A DNA stretch of 12,553 nucleotides. It comes from an uncultured bacterium (lineage in GTDB: Bacteria; Hydrogenedentota; Hydrogenedentia; Hydrogenedentales; CAITNO01). The translations under genes and the position numbers were made by a program. Where the stretch lies: assembly GCA_937923585.1 (NCBI GenBank), contig CALDSM010000847.1, positions 1 to 12,553 on the forward strand. Reading direction: 5' to 3'. The notes beneath the pieces were generated by a model. The model was not told the origin of the DNA, made no database searches, and was given only the letters and a program-made list of their open reading frames with translations. This document shows, piece by piece, positions 1 to 5,532 of this stretch. Position 1 is the stretch's first letter. Every line of letters begins with the position of its first letter.

Positions 1-62
1 CGAAAAACGGGGACTGACTCGCCTTTCGGTAGTTTGAAAGGCGTGTCTGTCCCTGTTTTTCG
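1..62. repeat. Long imperfect hairpin, likely terminator of the minus-strand oxidoreductase gene
   Basis: Arms 1-27 and 36-62 are inverted copies matching at 24 of 27 positions around an 8-nt loop (28-35). The outer part pairs CGAAAAACGGGGAC with GTCCCTGTTTTTCG, and the inner part pairs CGCCTTTC with GAAAGGCG. The structure begins 5 bp after the stop codon of the minus-strand oxidoreductase gene. Read on that strand it finishes in TTTTTCG, so it could act as an intrinsic terminator. Its size and symmetry also resemble dispersed extragenic palindromes. It starts at the first base of the window, so it may extend further left. Confidence 0.6.
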
Positions 63-67
63 CGGAC

Positions 68-1402
68 TTACAGCTTCCAGCCCTCGCGGCAGGGCGGATT
101 GACCATCGCCGTCGCCTTGTCGTTGTCGGTGAAGGTCAGGGACTCGGCATTCCATCGCAGCCGTATGCCGGGCAGGCGCTTGCCGATGTTGCCCAGCAGC
201 GCGGTTTCCGTCAGCGGGCCCGAGTAGTCGAAACCGGCATCCGCCGGACGGCCCTCCTTGCAGGCGGCGATCCATTCCTCCTCGTGGGAGCCCTGGATGC
301 GCGGATAGAGTTCGGCCACCTTCGGTTCCTCTTTGAATTTCTCCCTGGGCAGCAGCATGGCACTGTTGCCGTAGACGCCGCCGGTGATGAAACCGTCCTC
401 GCCGACCATGACGAAGCCGCCCTCGGCGTCGCCCAGCATGCGCGGATTGTCAATGCCCTCGATGCCCGGAACCCGGAGTCCGTCGTACCAGATCAGCTCG
501 ACCGGCGGCATGTCGCCGCGGGCGGGGAATCCGTAGCGGACGATGGACGCGAGCGGATAGGTGTCGGGGTTCAGATCGGTGTTGCTCGCCTCGATGGTTT
601 CAGGCGCGGTGAGCTTGAGCGCCCAGTACACCGGGTCAATCGTGTGCGCGCCGCGGTCGCCCATCATGCCGCAGCCGAAATCCCACCAGGCACGCCAGGT
701 CAGCGGATGGTATGTGGGATGATAGGGCCGATCCGGTGCGGGACCGAGCCACAGGTTCCAGTCCAGCTTCTCCGGCACCGGCGGCGTTTCGGTCGGCTTC
801 ACGCCCAGCTTGGAACTCCAGTAGGCGTGGCCCCAGGGATAGTAACTCAGGTCGCACCACGCGTGGACCGTGCGGATCTTCCCGATGACCCCGGCGGCGA
901 CCCACTCGCAAACCTTGCGCCCGTCGTCCATCGAGTGGCCCTGGATGCCCATCTGCGTGCAGACCTTCTCTTCGCGGGCGGCCTCGGTTAGTTTTCGGGA
1001 CTCATACACCGTGTGCGTCAGCGGTTTCTGGCAGTAGACATGTTTGCCCGCGCGCATCGCCGCCATCGAGATCACCGCGTGCGTGTGGTCCGGCGTGGCG
1101 ATGAGCACCGCGTCAATGTCCTTCTGCTTCTCCAGCATCTCGCGGTAGTCTTTGTACAGCTTCGCGTTTGGATATTCGGCGAAGGTCTTGGCGGCGTAGT
1201 CGTGGTCCACGTCGCACAGGGCCACGATATTCTCTTTGGCCATGGCCTTGAGGTTGTGCGCGCCCATGCCGCCCACGCCGATGCCGGCAATGTTCAGCCT
1301 GTCACTGGGCGCGGCAAAGGCCGTGCCGCCCAGCACGTGGCGGGGGACAATGGTGAACGCCGTTGCCGCGCCGAGGAAGGCGCGTCTGCTCAGTTTGCCC
1401 AT
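68..1402 (-). CDS. Tat-exported Gfo/Idh/MocA family oxidoreductase
   Basis: This is a predicted NAD(P)-dependent sugar or polyol dehydrogenase of 444 residues. A twin-arginine signal (SRRAFLG, residues 5-11, then a hydrophobic stretch to about 30) directs the folded protein out of the cytoplasm. A Rossmann glycine motif GVGGMG (42-47) follows, then ATPDHTHA (102-109). CQKP (124-127) stands where the family usually has EKP; Lys126 is kept. The C-terminal half carries the MGDRGAHTIDP signature of this planctomycete-like subgroup. The ATG at 1402 is chosen because AAGGAGA precedes it at ideal spacing and the twin arginines then sit at the N-terminus; the in-frame ATG at 1423 has no good ribosome site. 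A lipoprotein gene lies 77 bp upstream on the same strand. The substrate is unknown. Confidence 0.9.
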   Translation of the reverse strand: MGKLSRRAFLGAATAFTIVPRHVLGGTAFAAPSDRLNIAGIGVGGMGAHNLKAMAKENIVALCDVDHDYAAKTFAEYPNAKLYKDYREMLEKQKDIDAVLIATPDHTHAVISMAAMRAGKHVYCQKPLTHTVYESRKLTEAAREEKVCTQMGIQGHSMDDGRKVCEWVAAGVIGKIRTVHAWCDLSYYPWGHAYWSSKLGVKPTETPPVPEKLDWNLWLGPAPDRPYHPTYHPLTWRAWWDFGCGMMGDRGAHTIDPVYWALKLTAPETIEASNTDLNPDTYPLASIVRYGFPARGDMPPVELIWYDGLRVPGIEGIDNPRMLGDAEGGFVMVGEDGFITGGVYGNSAMLLPREKFKEEPKVAELYPRIQGSHEEEWIAACKEGRPADAGFDYSGPLTETALLGNIGKRLPGIRLRWNAESLTFTDNDKATAMVNPPCREGWKL

Positions 1403-1408
1403 GTGCAA

Positions 1409-1415
1409 TCTCCTT
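1409..1415 (-). promoter_or_regulatory. Ribosome binding site deciding the oxidoreductase start
   Basis: AAGGAGA on the minus strand ends 6 nt before the ATG at 1402. It lies inside the extra 7 codons that a start at 1423 would add, which argues for the shorter protein. Confidence 0.75.
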
Positions 1416-1479
1416 TTCTTCATGACGGAAGGTTACCGCATCGCCAAACCCGAAGTCGAGGACCCGACGCGGGCGGCAC

Positions 1480-1830
1480 CTACTGCACGTGGACCTCCAA
1501 CAGGGCTTCCGGCCCGTCCGCATCCGCCACATAGAAGGTGATCTTCTCGTTTCGCGCGGAGGAGAGATCCGATGCTGTCACGGTAACCTGCGTGACCTTG
1601 TCCTGGGAATGAACCGGGGACACCAACAGTCCGTCGGGATCACTGTTGTACAGGTTCCAATAGGCCGTGTGGGGCCATTTCATCGTCACCGTCACCTGCG
1701 CCGAAGGCTGTGCGGCGCTCAGCGTGATCTGCTGCGGTGAGACGGCGATGCTCTTTGCGCACCCGCCCAGCAGCAGTGCCGAAAACAGCAGGACCGTTGC
1801 CGCGACAAGCCTGATTGAACCGTGCTTCAT
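1480..1830 (-). CDS. Small secreted lipoprotein of unknown function
   Basis: A 116-residue protein with a lipoprotein signal: a basic start (MKHGSIR), a hydrophobic stretch, and the lipobox LLGGC, with Cys at residue 24 as the predicted lipidated first residue of the mature form. The remaining ~90 residues are rich in V, T and S with alternating hydrophobic positions (for example SPQQITLS and VTQVTVTAS), as in a single Ig-like or BACON-like beta-sandwich. No catalytic motif is visible. The ATG at 1830 is preceded by AAGGGG at 7-nt spacing. The frame stays open to 1920, but that extension is not signal-like and is rejected. No hairpin separates it from the oxidoreductase gene, so the two may be cotranscribed. 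The function is not recognised. Confidence 0.8.
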   Translation of the reverse strand: MKHGSIRLVAATVLLFSALLLGGCAKSIAVSPQQITLSAAQPSAQVTVTMKWPHTAYWNLYNSDPDGLLVSPVHSQDKVTQVTVTASDLSSARNEKITFYVADADGPEALLEVHVQ

Positions 1831-1998
1831 GACGTGTCCCCTTGATCGTTGCGGACAGCAAAGTGTCCATCCTTGTCCAGCCGACCCCAACAGTCTGTCA
1901 CAGTCGCCGCGAAATCGCAAGCATCTTTGAAACCGTCCGGAGGGGGTTGTATCGGAAAGGCGTTACAGGCTACAGTGACGCCTTCTGGAGGTTTCGTT
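1831..1998. promoter_or_regulatory. Divergent intergenic region with candidate control sites
   Basis: This 168-bp gap between the divergent lipoprotein and hydrolase-like genes must hold promoters for both. On the plus strand TTGAAA (1927-1932) lies 17 nt before TATCGG (1950-1955), a plausible but weak sigma-70-type pair. An 8-bp inverted repeat with one mismatch (1959-1966 with 1975-1982, 8-nt loop) sits just before the ribosome site and could be a leader hairpin or an operator. No convincing minus-strand promoter was seen. Confidence 0.35.
1987..1991 (+). promoter_or_regulatory. Ribosome binding site fixing the start of the hydrolase-like gene
   Basis: GGAGG lies 7 nt before the ATG at 1999, immediately ahead of a signal peptide. 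This selects 1999 over the in-frame upstream codons that reach back to 1849. Confidence 0.8.
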
Positions 1999-4341
1999 AT
2001 GAAGAAGACCGCTGTTTCCGCTGTTTTGACCGTCTCCGCCTGCGCGCTGTTGTCCCTGTTTTCGACCGCGCATGCGGCGGCCCCGGTTGATCTGGCCAAC
2101 GCCACCGTGGTGGTCCGATCAGGCAAACTGCCCAACGCCGAAAAGACCGCGGCGCGAGTGTTGACCGAGGAGGTCACCCGGCGCACCGGGCTGGTTTGGC
2201 CGGTGGTGACCAAGGCACCCAAGTCGGGCGCGGTCATCGAGATTTCCGGCAAGGGCGATCCGAAAGACACGGCCCTGAAGCCGGAAGGATTCCGCGTCTC
2301 CGTGGACAACAGCGACGCGGCACGGTCCGTGGTGCGCATCCAGGGCGCGGACGCCCGGGGCGCGCTGTTCGGCGTGGGCTGGCTGCTGCGGCAGATGGAC
2401 TGGGGCACGGGCAAGGCGAAGGTCGCCTCCGACCTGGCCATTGTGACCAGTCCGGCGGAGCCGCTGCGGGGCCACCAGTTGGGATACCGCACCACGGCGA
2501 ACAGTTGGGACGCGTGGAATGTCGCGCAGTTCGAGCAGTACATCCGCGACCTGGTGATCTTCGGCAATAATGCCATCGAAACCATTCCCTTCCAGGACGA
2601 CACCAGCCCGGTCATGCCCATCCCCCGAAGGGACATGGACCTGGCCATCAGCAAGATCTGCGACGACTACGGCATCGAATTCTGGATTTGGGCGCCGGCT
2701 GATTTCGACTTGAAGGACACCGCCAAACGGGACGCCGCACTGGACCAGTGGGAGGACTATTTCAGGAACTTCGTCCGCCTGGACGGCGTGTTCTTTCCCG
2801 GCGGCGACCCCGGCGACAACCCGCCCGAACTGGTCATGCCGTTCCTGGAAGATGTGTCCAAGCGCCTGGCCAAACACAAGCCGCATGCGGGCATCTGGAT
2901 TTCCCTGCAGGGCTTCGACAAGGCCGCCGTGGACGGCTTCTACGAATACGTGGACAAGAACCAGCCCAAGTGGATGACCGGCGCGGTCTGGGGGCCGCAG
3001 AGCCCGCCCGCCATCGAGACGCGCCAGCGGCTGCCAAAGCAGTACAAGCTGCGCCTCTATCCCGACGTGACGCACAATATCATCTGCCAGTTCCCCGTCC
3101 CCTGGATGGACCCGGCCTGGGCGCTCACGCTGGGCCGCGAACCGGTCAACCCGCGCCCGCAGATGCATGCGTACCTGCACAACTTCTTCGCGCCGCAGAG
3201 CGACGGGTTCCTCACCTACTCCGACGGCATCCACGACGACGTGAACAAGACGATCTGGAGCGCGATGGGCTGGGACCCGAAACAGGACGTGCGCGACGTG
3301 CTGGTGGAGTATGCGCGCTGGTTCTTCCGTCCCGACCTTGCCGACCGCGCGGCGGACGGCCTGCTCGCATTTGAGACCAACCTCAACGGACCGCTGGCGC
3401 AGAACGGCGGGGTCGAGGGGAATTACGATCTTTGGACTGGGCTCGACGCGCAGGCACCTGAACTGCGCAACAACTGGCGCTGGCGCATGTACCGGTTCCG
3501 CGCCGAATACGACGCCTACACCCAGCGCCGCCTGCTGCGCGAAACCAAGTTGGAGCGGGAGGTCAATGCGGTGCTGAACACGGCGGACCGGATCGGCGCA
3601 GACGCGGCGATGACGCAGGCCATGGAAGTCTACCGGCGCGTGGAAACCGACCCGACGGAGCCCGCGCTGCGCGCCGTCATTGAGCAGGACGCGGCCGATC
3701 TGTTCAAACTGATCGGCTACCAGACCAGCGTTGAAAAATACCACGCCAAGAACCCCGAGCGCGGCGCCATTCTCGACTGGGTGGACCGCCCGCTCAACAA
3801 CCGCTGGTGGCTGGAGGACGAGTTCCCGCGCGTTGCCGCCATGGCCACGGAACAGGAGAAGGTTGCCCGGCTAAAGACCATCGCGACCTGGGAAGATCCC
3901 GGCCCCGGCGGGTTCTACGACGACGTGGGCAACGTGGCCAAGAGCCCGCACGTGCTGCGCGGCGGCTGGCTCAACGAAGACCCTGAAATGACCAAGACCC
4001 CGCTGCCCGGCTACGCCACGTGGAAGGGTCTCAAGAGCACCTGGCGGCTCTCCTGGATGACCAACATAGACTGGCCGACGATGGTCTACGAGGGCCTGGA
4101 CACCAAGGGGACCTACATCGTGCGCCTGACCGGCATGAACGAGGCGCTGCTGCGCATCAACGGCGAGCGCGTGCAGCCCACGGTCTACAGCAGGGAACTG
4201 GGCCAGTTCAAAGAGTTCCCCGTGCCGCCCGAGTCGCTCAAGAACGGCAAGATCACGCTGACCTTTGACATGCCCGACGAGGAGCACCTCAACTGGCGCC
4301 AGCGATCCAACCTGAACGAGGTCTGGGTGATTAAGAAGTAA
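1999..4341 (+). CDS. Secreted glycoside-hydrolase-like protein (alpha-glucuronidase/hexosaminidase-like fold)
   Basis: A 780-residue exported protein. Residues 1-27 form a Sec signal peptide (MKKTAVSAV..., cleavage near AHA-A). Residues ~30-150 look like the small alpha/beta N-terminal domain that precedes the barrel in GH20/GH67-type enzymes (open chain, AARVLTEEVTRRTG, then ARGALFGVGWLLRQ). From PLRGHQLGYR (155-164) a TIM-barrel-like segment runs to ~450, with FGNNAIE (188-194), FWIWAPADF (228-236), FFPGGDPG (265-272), GIWISLQGF (298-306) and YSDGIHDD (407-414). A helical part follows, and the last ~90 residues look like a beta-sandwich. Polysaccharide breakdown is an inference. No D-E pair typical of GH20 is obvious, so the catalytic residues and substrate are not assigned. 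It is probably monocistronic, with a hairpin terminator at 4402-4440. Confidence 0.75.
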   Translation: MKKTAVSAVLTVSACALLSLFSTAHAAAPVDLANATVVVRSGKLPNAEKTAARVLTEEVTRRTGLVWPVVTKAPKSGAVIEISGKGDPKDTALKPEGFRVSVDNSDAARSVVRIQGADARGALFGVGWLLRQMDWGTGKAKVASDLAIVTSPAEPLRGHQLGYRTTANSWDAWNVAQFEQYIRDLVIFGNNAIETIPFQDDTSPVMPIPRRDMDLAISKICDDYGIEFWIWAPADFDLKDTAKRDAALDQWEDYFRNFVRLDGVFFPGGDPGDNPPELVMPFLEDVSKRLAKHKPHAGIWISLQGFDKAAVDGFYEYVDKNQPKWMTGAVWGPQSPPAIETRQRLPKQYKLRLYPDVTHNIICQFPVPWMDPAWALTLGREPVNPRPQMHAYLHNFFAPQSDGFLTYSDGIHDDVNKTIWSAMGWDPKQDVRDVLVEYARWFFRPDLADRAADGLLAFETNLNGPLAQNGGVEGNYDLWTGLDAQAPELRNNWRWRMYRFRAEYDAYTQRRLLRETKLEREVNAVLNTADRIGADAAMTQAMEVYRRVETDPTEPALRAVIEQDAADLFKLIGYQTSVEKYHAKNPERGAILDWVDRPLNNRWWLEDEFPRVAAMATEQEKVARLKTIATWEDPGPGGFYDDVGNVAKSPHVLRGGWLNEDPEMTKTPLPGYATWKGLKSTWRLSWMTNIDWPTMVYEGLDTKGTYIVRLTGMNEALLRINGERVQPTVYSRELGQFKEFPVPPESLKNGKITLTFDMPDEEHLNWRQRSNLNEVWVIKK

Positions 4342-4346
4342 TCGCG

Positions 4347-4388
4347 CAGGGTGCGTGAAGCGGAGTGAAACGAAACGGAACGCACCGA
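4347..4388. repeat. GGTGCGT...ACGCACC extragenic repeat
   Basis: GGTGCGT (4350-4356) pairs with ACGCACC (4380-4386) around a 23-nt loop rich in GAAGCGGAG/GAAACGAAACG. The pattern resembles the TAGGGTGCGT...ACGCACC type of short dispersed element found between genes in many bacterial genomes; that resemblance is from memory. It starts only 6 bp after the stop codon of the hydrolase-like gene. Confidence 0.45.
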
Positions 4389-4401
4389 TTTCAACCACCT
4401 C

Positions 4402-4440
4402 CCACGCCGGCCGAACCCACGGTCGGCGTGGCTTTCATTT
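4402..4440 (+). terminator. Rho-independent terminator of the hydrolase-like gene
   Basis: CCACGCCGGCC (4402-4412) pairs with GGTCGGCGTGG (4421-4431) through one G-U wobble, with an 8-nt loop, and is followed by CTTTCATTT. This is a strong GC stem with a T-rich tail in the plus direction, 61 bp after the stop codon at 4341. Confidence 0.75.
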
Positions 4441-4465
4441 CGGGAAAGGACGCGTCTTCTTTTTA

Positions 4466-4565
4466 ACTGCGGGGGCCATGCCACCGCTTTTCCTGGCGGA
4501 AGCCATGCTTCCGCGGTCTGGATGTGACGTCGGCGAAGTGAAAGCGGTGGCATGGCCCCCGCAGT
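4466..4565. repeat. Perfect 25-bp inverted repeat with nested hairpin
   Basis: Arms 4466-4490 and 4541-4565 are exact inverse complements (outer end ACTGCGGGGGCC, inner end CCACCGCTTT) enclosing 50 bp. Within that spacer a second perfect hairpin pairs GCGGAAG (4496-4502) with CTTCCGC (4508-4514). The whole structure sits between two convergent genes, 35 bp from the stop of the ferredoxin-NuoB fusion gene. There is no T-tract after either arm in the outgoing direction, so a classical intrinsic terminator is doubtful. A mobile miniature element or a dispersed palindrome is as likely. Confidence 0.75.
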
Positions 4566-4599
4566 CAAAAGAAAGCCGCCACCTCGAGGGTTTTGTTCG

Positions 4600-5367
4600 C
4601 TATTTTCCGTTCGGCATTCGCGCGAGCAGGCGAAGCAGCCCGTCCAGAATCGTATACGGATGCGGCGGACACCCCGGCACATACAAATCCACCGGCAGCA
4701 GCGCATCGGCGCCCGTCCCGGCCTCGGGATTTGTCCGGTAAATCCCGCCCGAGATCGCGCACGCGCCGACGGCGATGACAATCTTGGGTGAAGGGACCGC
4801 GTCATACGTCTTCTGCACGGCGAGCCGCATGTTCTCCGTCACCGGGCCGGTGATGAGCAGGCCGTCGGCATGGCGCGGCGACGCGACGAACTGGATGCCG
4901 AAACGGCCCAGGTCGAACACGAGCGTGTTGAGCACGTTGGTGTCGGCCTCGCAGGCGTTGCAGCCGCCTGCGCTCACCTCGCGCAGGCGCAGTGAGCGCC
5001 TGAACAGGCGCTGCGTCTCGCGCTCCAGCGCGGCGCACAGTTCCACCTCGCTGTTGGCGGAGACCAGCAGGCCGTCGCGCGTGCGCGCGGCAAGCCGGTG
5101 GTCTTGCGAGAAGCTCAGCAGCCCTTTGGGGCAGACCGCAACGCAGTCGGCGCAGAAGATACAGCGGCCCATGTCAATGGTTACGCGGCGGTTCCTGACC
5201 TGAATGGCTTCGGCCGGGCATGCGCCCACACAGGCCTTGCAGCCCGCCTGGCACACGCCCCCGGCCACGACGGGACGGCCGCGAAACCGCTCGGGCAGCA
5301 CCGGCGCGGTCTTGGGGAAGGGGTGGGTTCTGTGCCCCTGCCGCAGTCTTTCTATGAAGGTCTTCAC
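4600..5367 (-). CDS. hyfI: Ferredoxin-NuoB fusion, HyfI/HycG-like small subunit of an Ehr-type complex
   Basis: A 255-residue electron-transfer subunit. Residues ~30-85 form a two-[4Fe-4S] ferredoxin domain: first Cys39, 43, 46 and 50 (spacing Cx3Cx2Cx3CP, one residue longer than usual), then Cys69, 72, 75 and 79 (standard CxxCxxCxxxCP). Residues ~130-255 are a NuoB/hydrogenase small-subunit domain with all four proximal-cluster cysteines: GGCNAC (136, 139), GACA (203) and PGCPP (233). In E. coli hydrogenases 3 and 4 these two domains are separate proteins (HycF/HyfH and HycG/HyfI). The start is GTG, with AAGGA 9 nt upstream. It is the last gene of the operon, set apart from the large-subunit gene by a 165-bp repeat-bearing spacer. 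It should pass electrons between a soluble carrier and the large subunit. Confidence 0.9.
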   Translation of the reverse strand: MKTFIERLRQGHRTHPFPKTAPVLPERFRGRPVVAGGVCQAGCKACVGACPAEAIQVRNRRVTIDMGRCIFCADCVAVCPKGLLSFSQDHRLAARTRDGLLVSANSEVELCAALERETQRLFRRSLRLREVSAGGCNACEADTNVLNTLVFDLGRFGIQFVASPRHADGLLITGPVTENMRLAVQKTYDAVPSPKIVIAVGACAISGGIYRTNPEAGTGADALLPVDLYVPGCPPHPYTILDGLLRLLARMPNGK

Positions 5368-5405
5368 GCGCGTGATTCCTTGGTTCTATCCCCGTTGGGT
5401 GGCGG

Positions 5406-5442
5406 CACGGACAAACACAGACGGACACGGACGGTCACAGAC
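5406..5442. repeat. Four CACRGAC heptamers at exact 10-bp spacing
   Basis: CACGGAC starts at 5406 and 5426, and CACAGAC starts at 5416 and 5436. The four copies therefore alternate and are phased at exactly 10 bp, with 3-nt spacers. The array lies in the spacer between the large- and small-subunit genes. A row of sites on one face of the helix could bind a protein, but a simple low-complexity repeat is equally possible. Confidence 0.7.
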
Positions 5443-5479
5443 ACGCTGGGGCGGGCGCATGTGCCTGGCTCTGCTTTCA

Positions 5480-5523
5480 AGGGATAGCTTCGTCGGGCTT
5501 TGCCCTCCTCGCAATGACGTGGC
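5480..5523. repeat. Dispersed extragenic repeat of the GTCATTGCGAGGAG type
   Basis: On the minus strand this reads CGTCATTGCGAGGAGGGC followed by AAAGCCCGACGAAGC, with GGGC/GCCC forming a short stem (GGGCAAAGCCC). The pattern closely matches a family of short interspersed repeats common between genes in many bacterial genomes, whose spurious translations begin RHCEE or similar. Family membership is from memory, not from a search. It sits 10 bp after the stop codon of the large-subunit gene, inside the operon. Confidence 0.6.
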
Positions 5524-5532
5524 ATGTGTGTC

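Noticed and set aside
1403..1423. Upstream ATG at 1423 for the oxidoreductase
   Set aside because: It has no ribosome site, whereas the ATG at 1402 has AAGGAGA at proper spacing.
2119..3744. A 541-codon minus-strand open frame opposite the hydrolase-like gene
   Set aside because: It has low-complexity composition, no ribosome site and no recognisable domain. The plus strand carries a signal peptide, GGAGG site and terminator.
4342..4599. Short open frames in the convergent gap
   Set aside because: They run through the inverted repeat on both strands and encode no recognisable protein.
5406..5442. CRISPR array
   Set aside because: Repeats are only 7 bp with 3-bp spacers and no cas gene is present.
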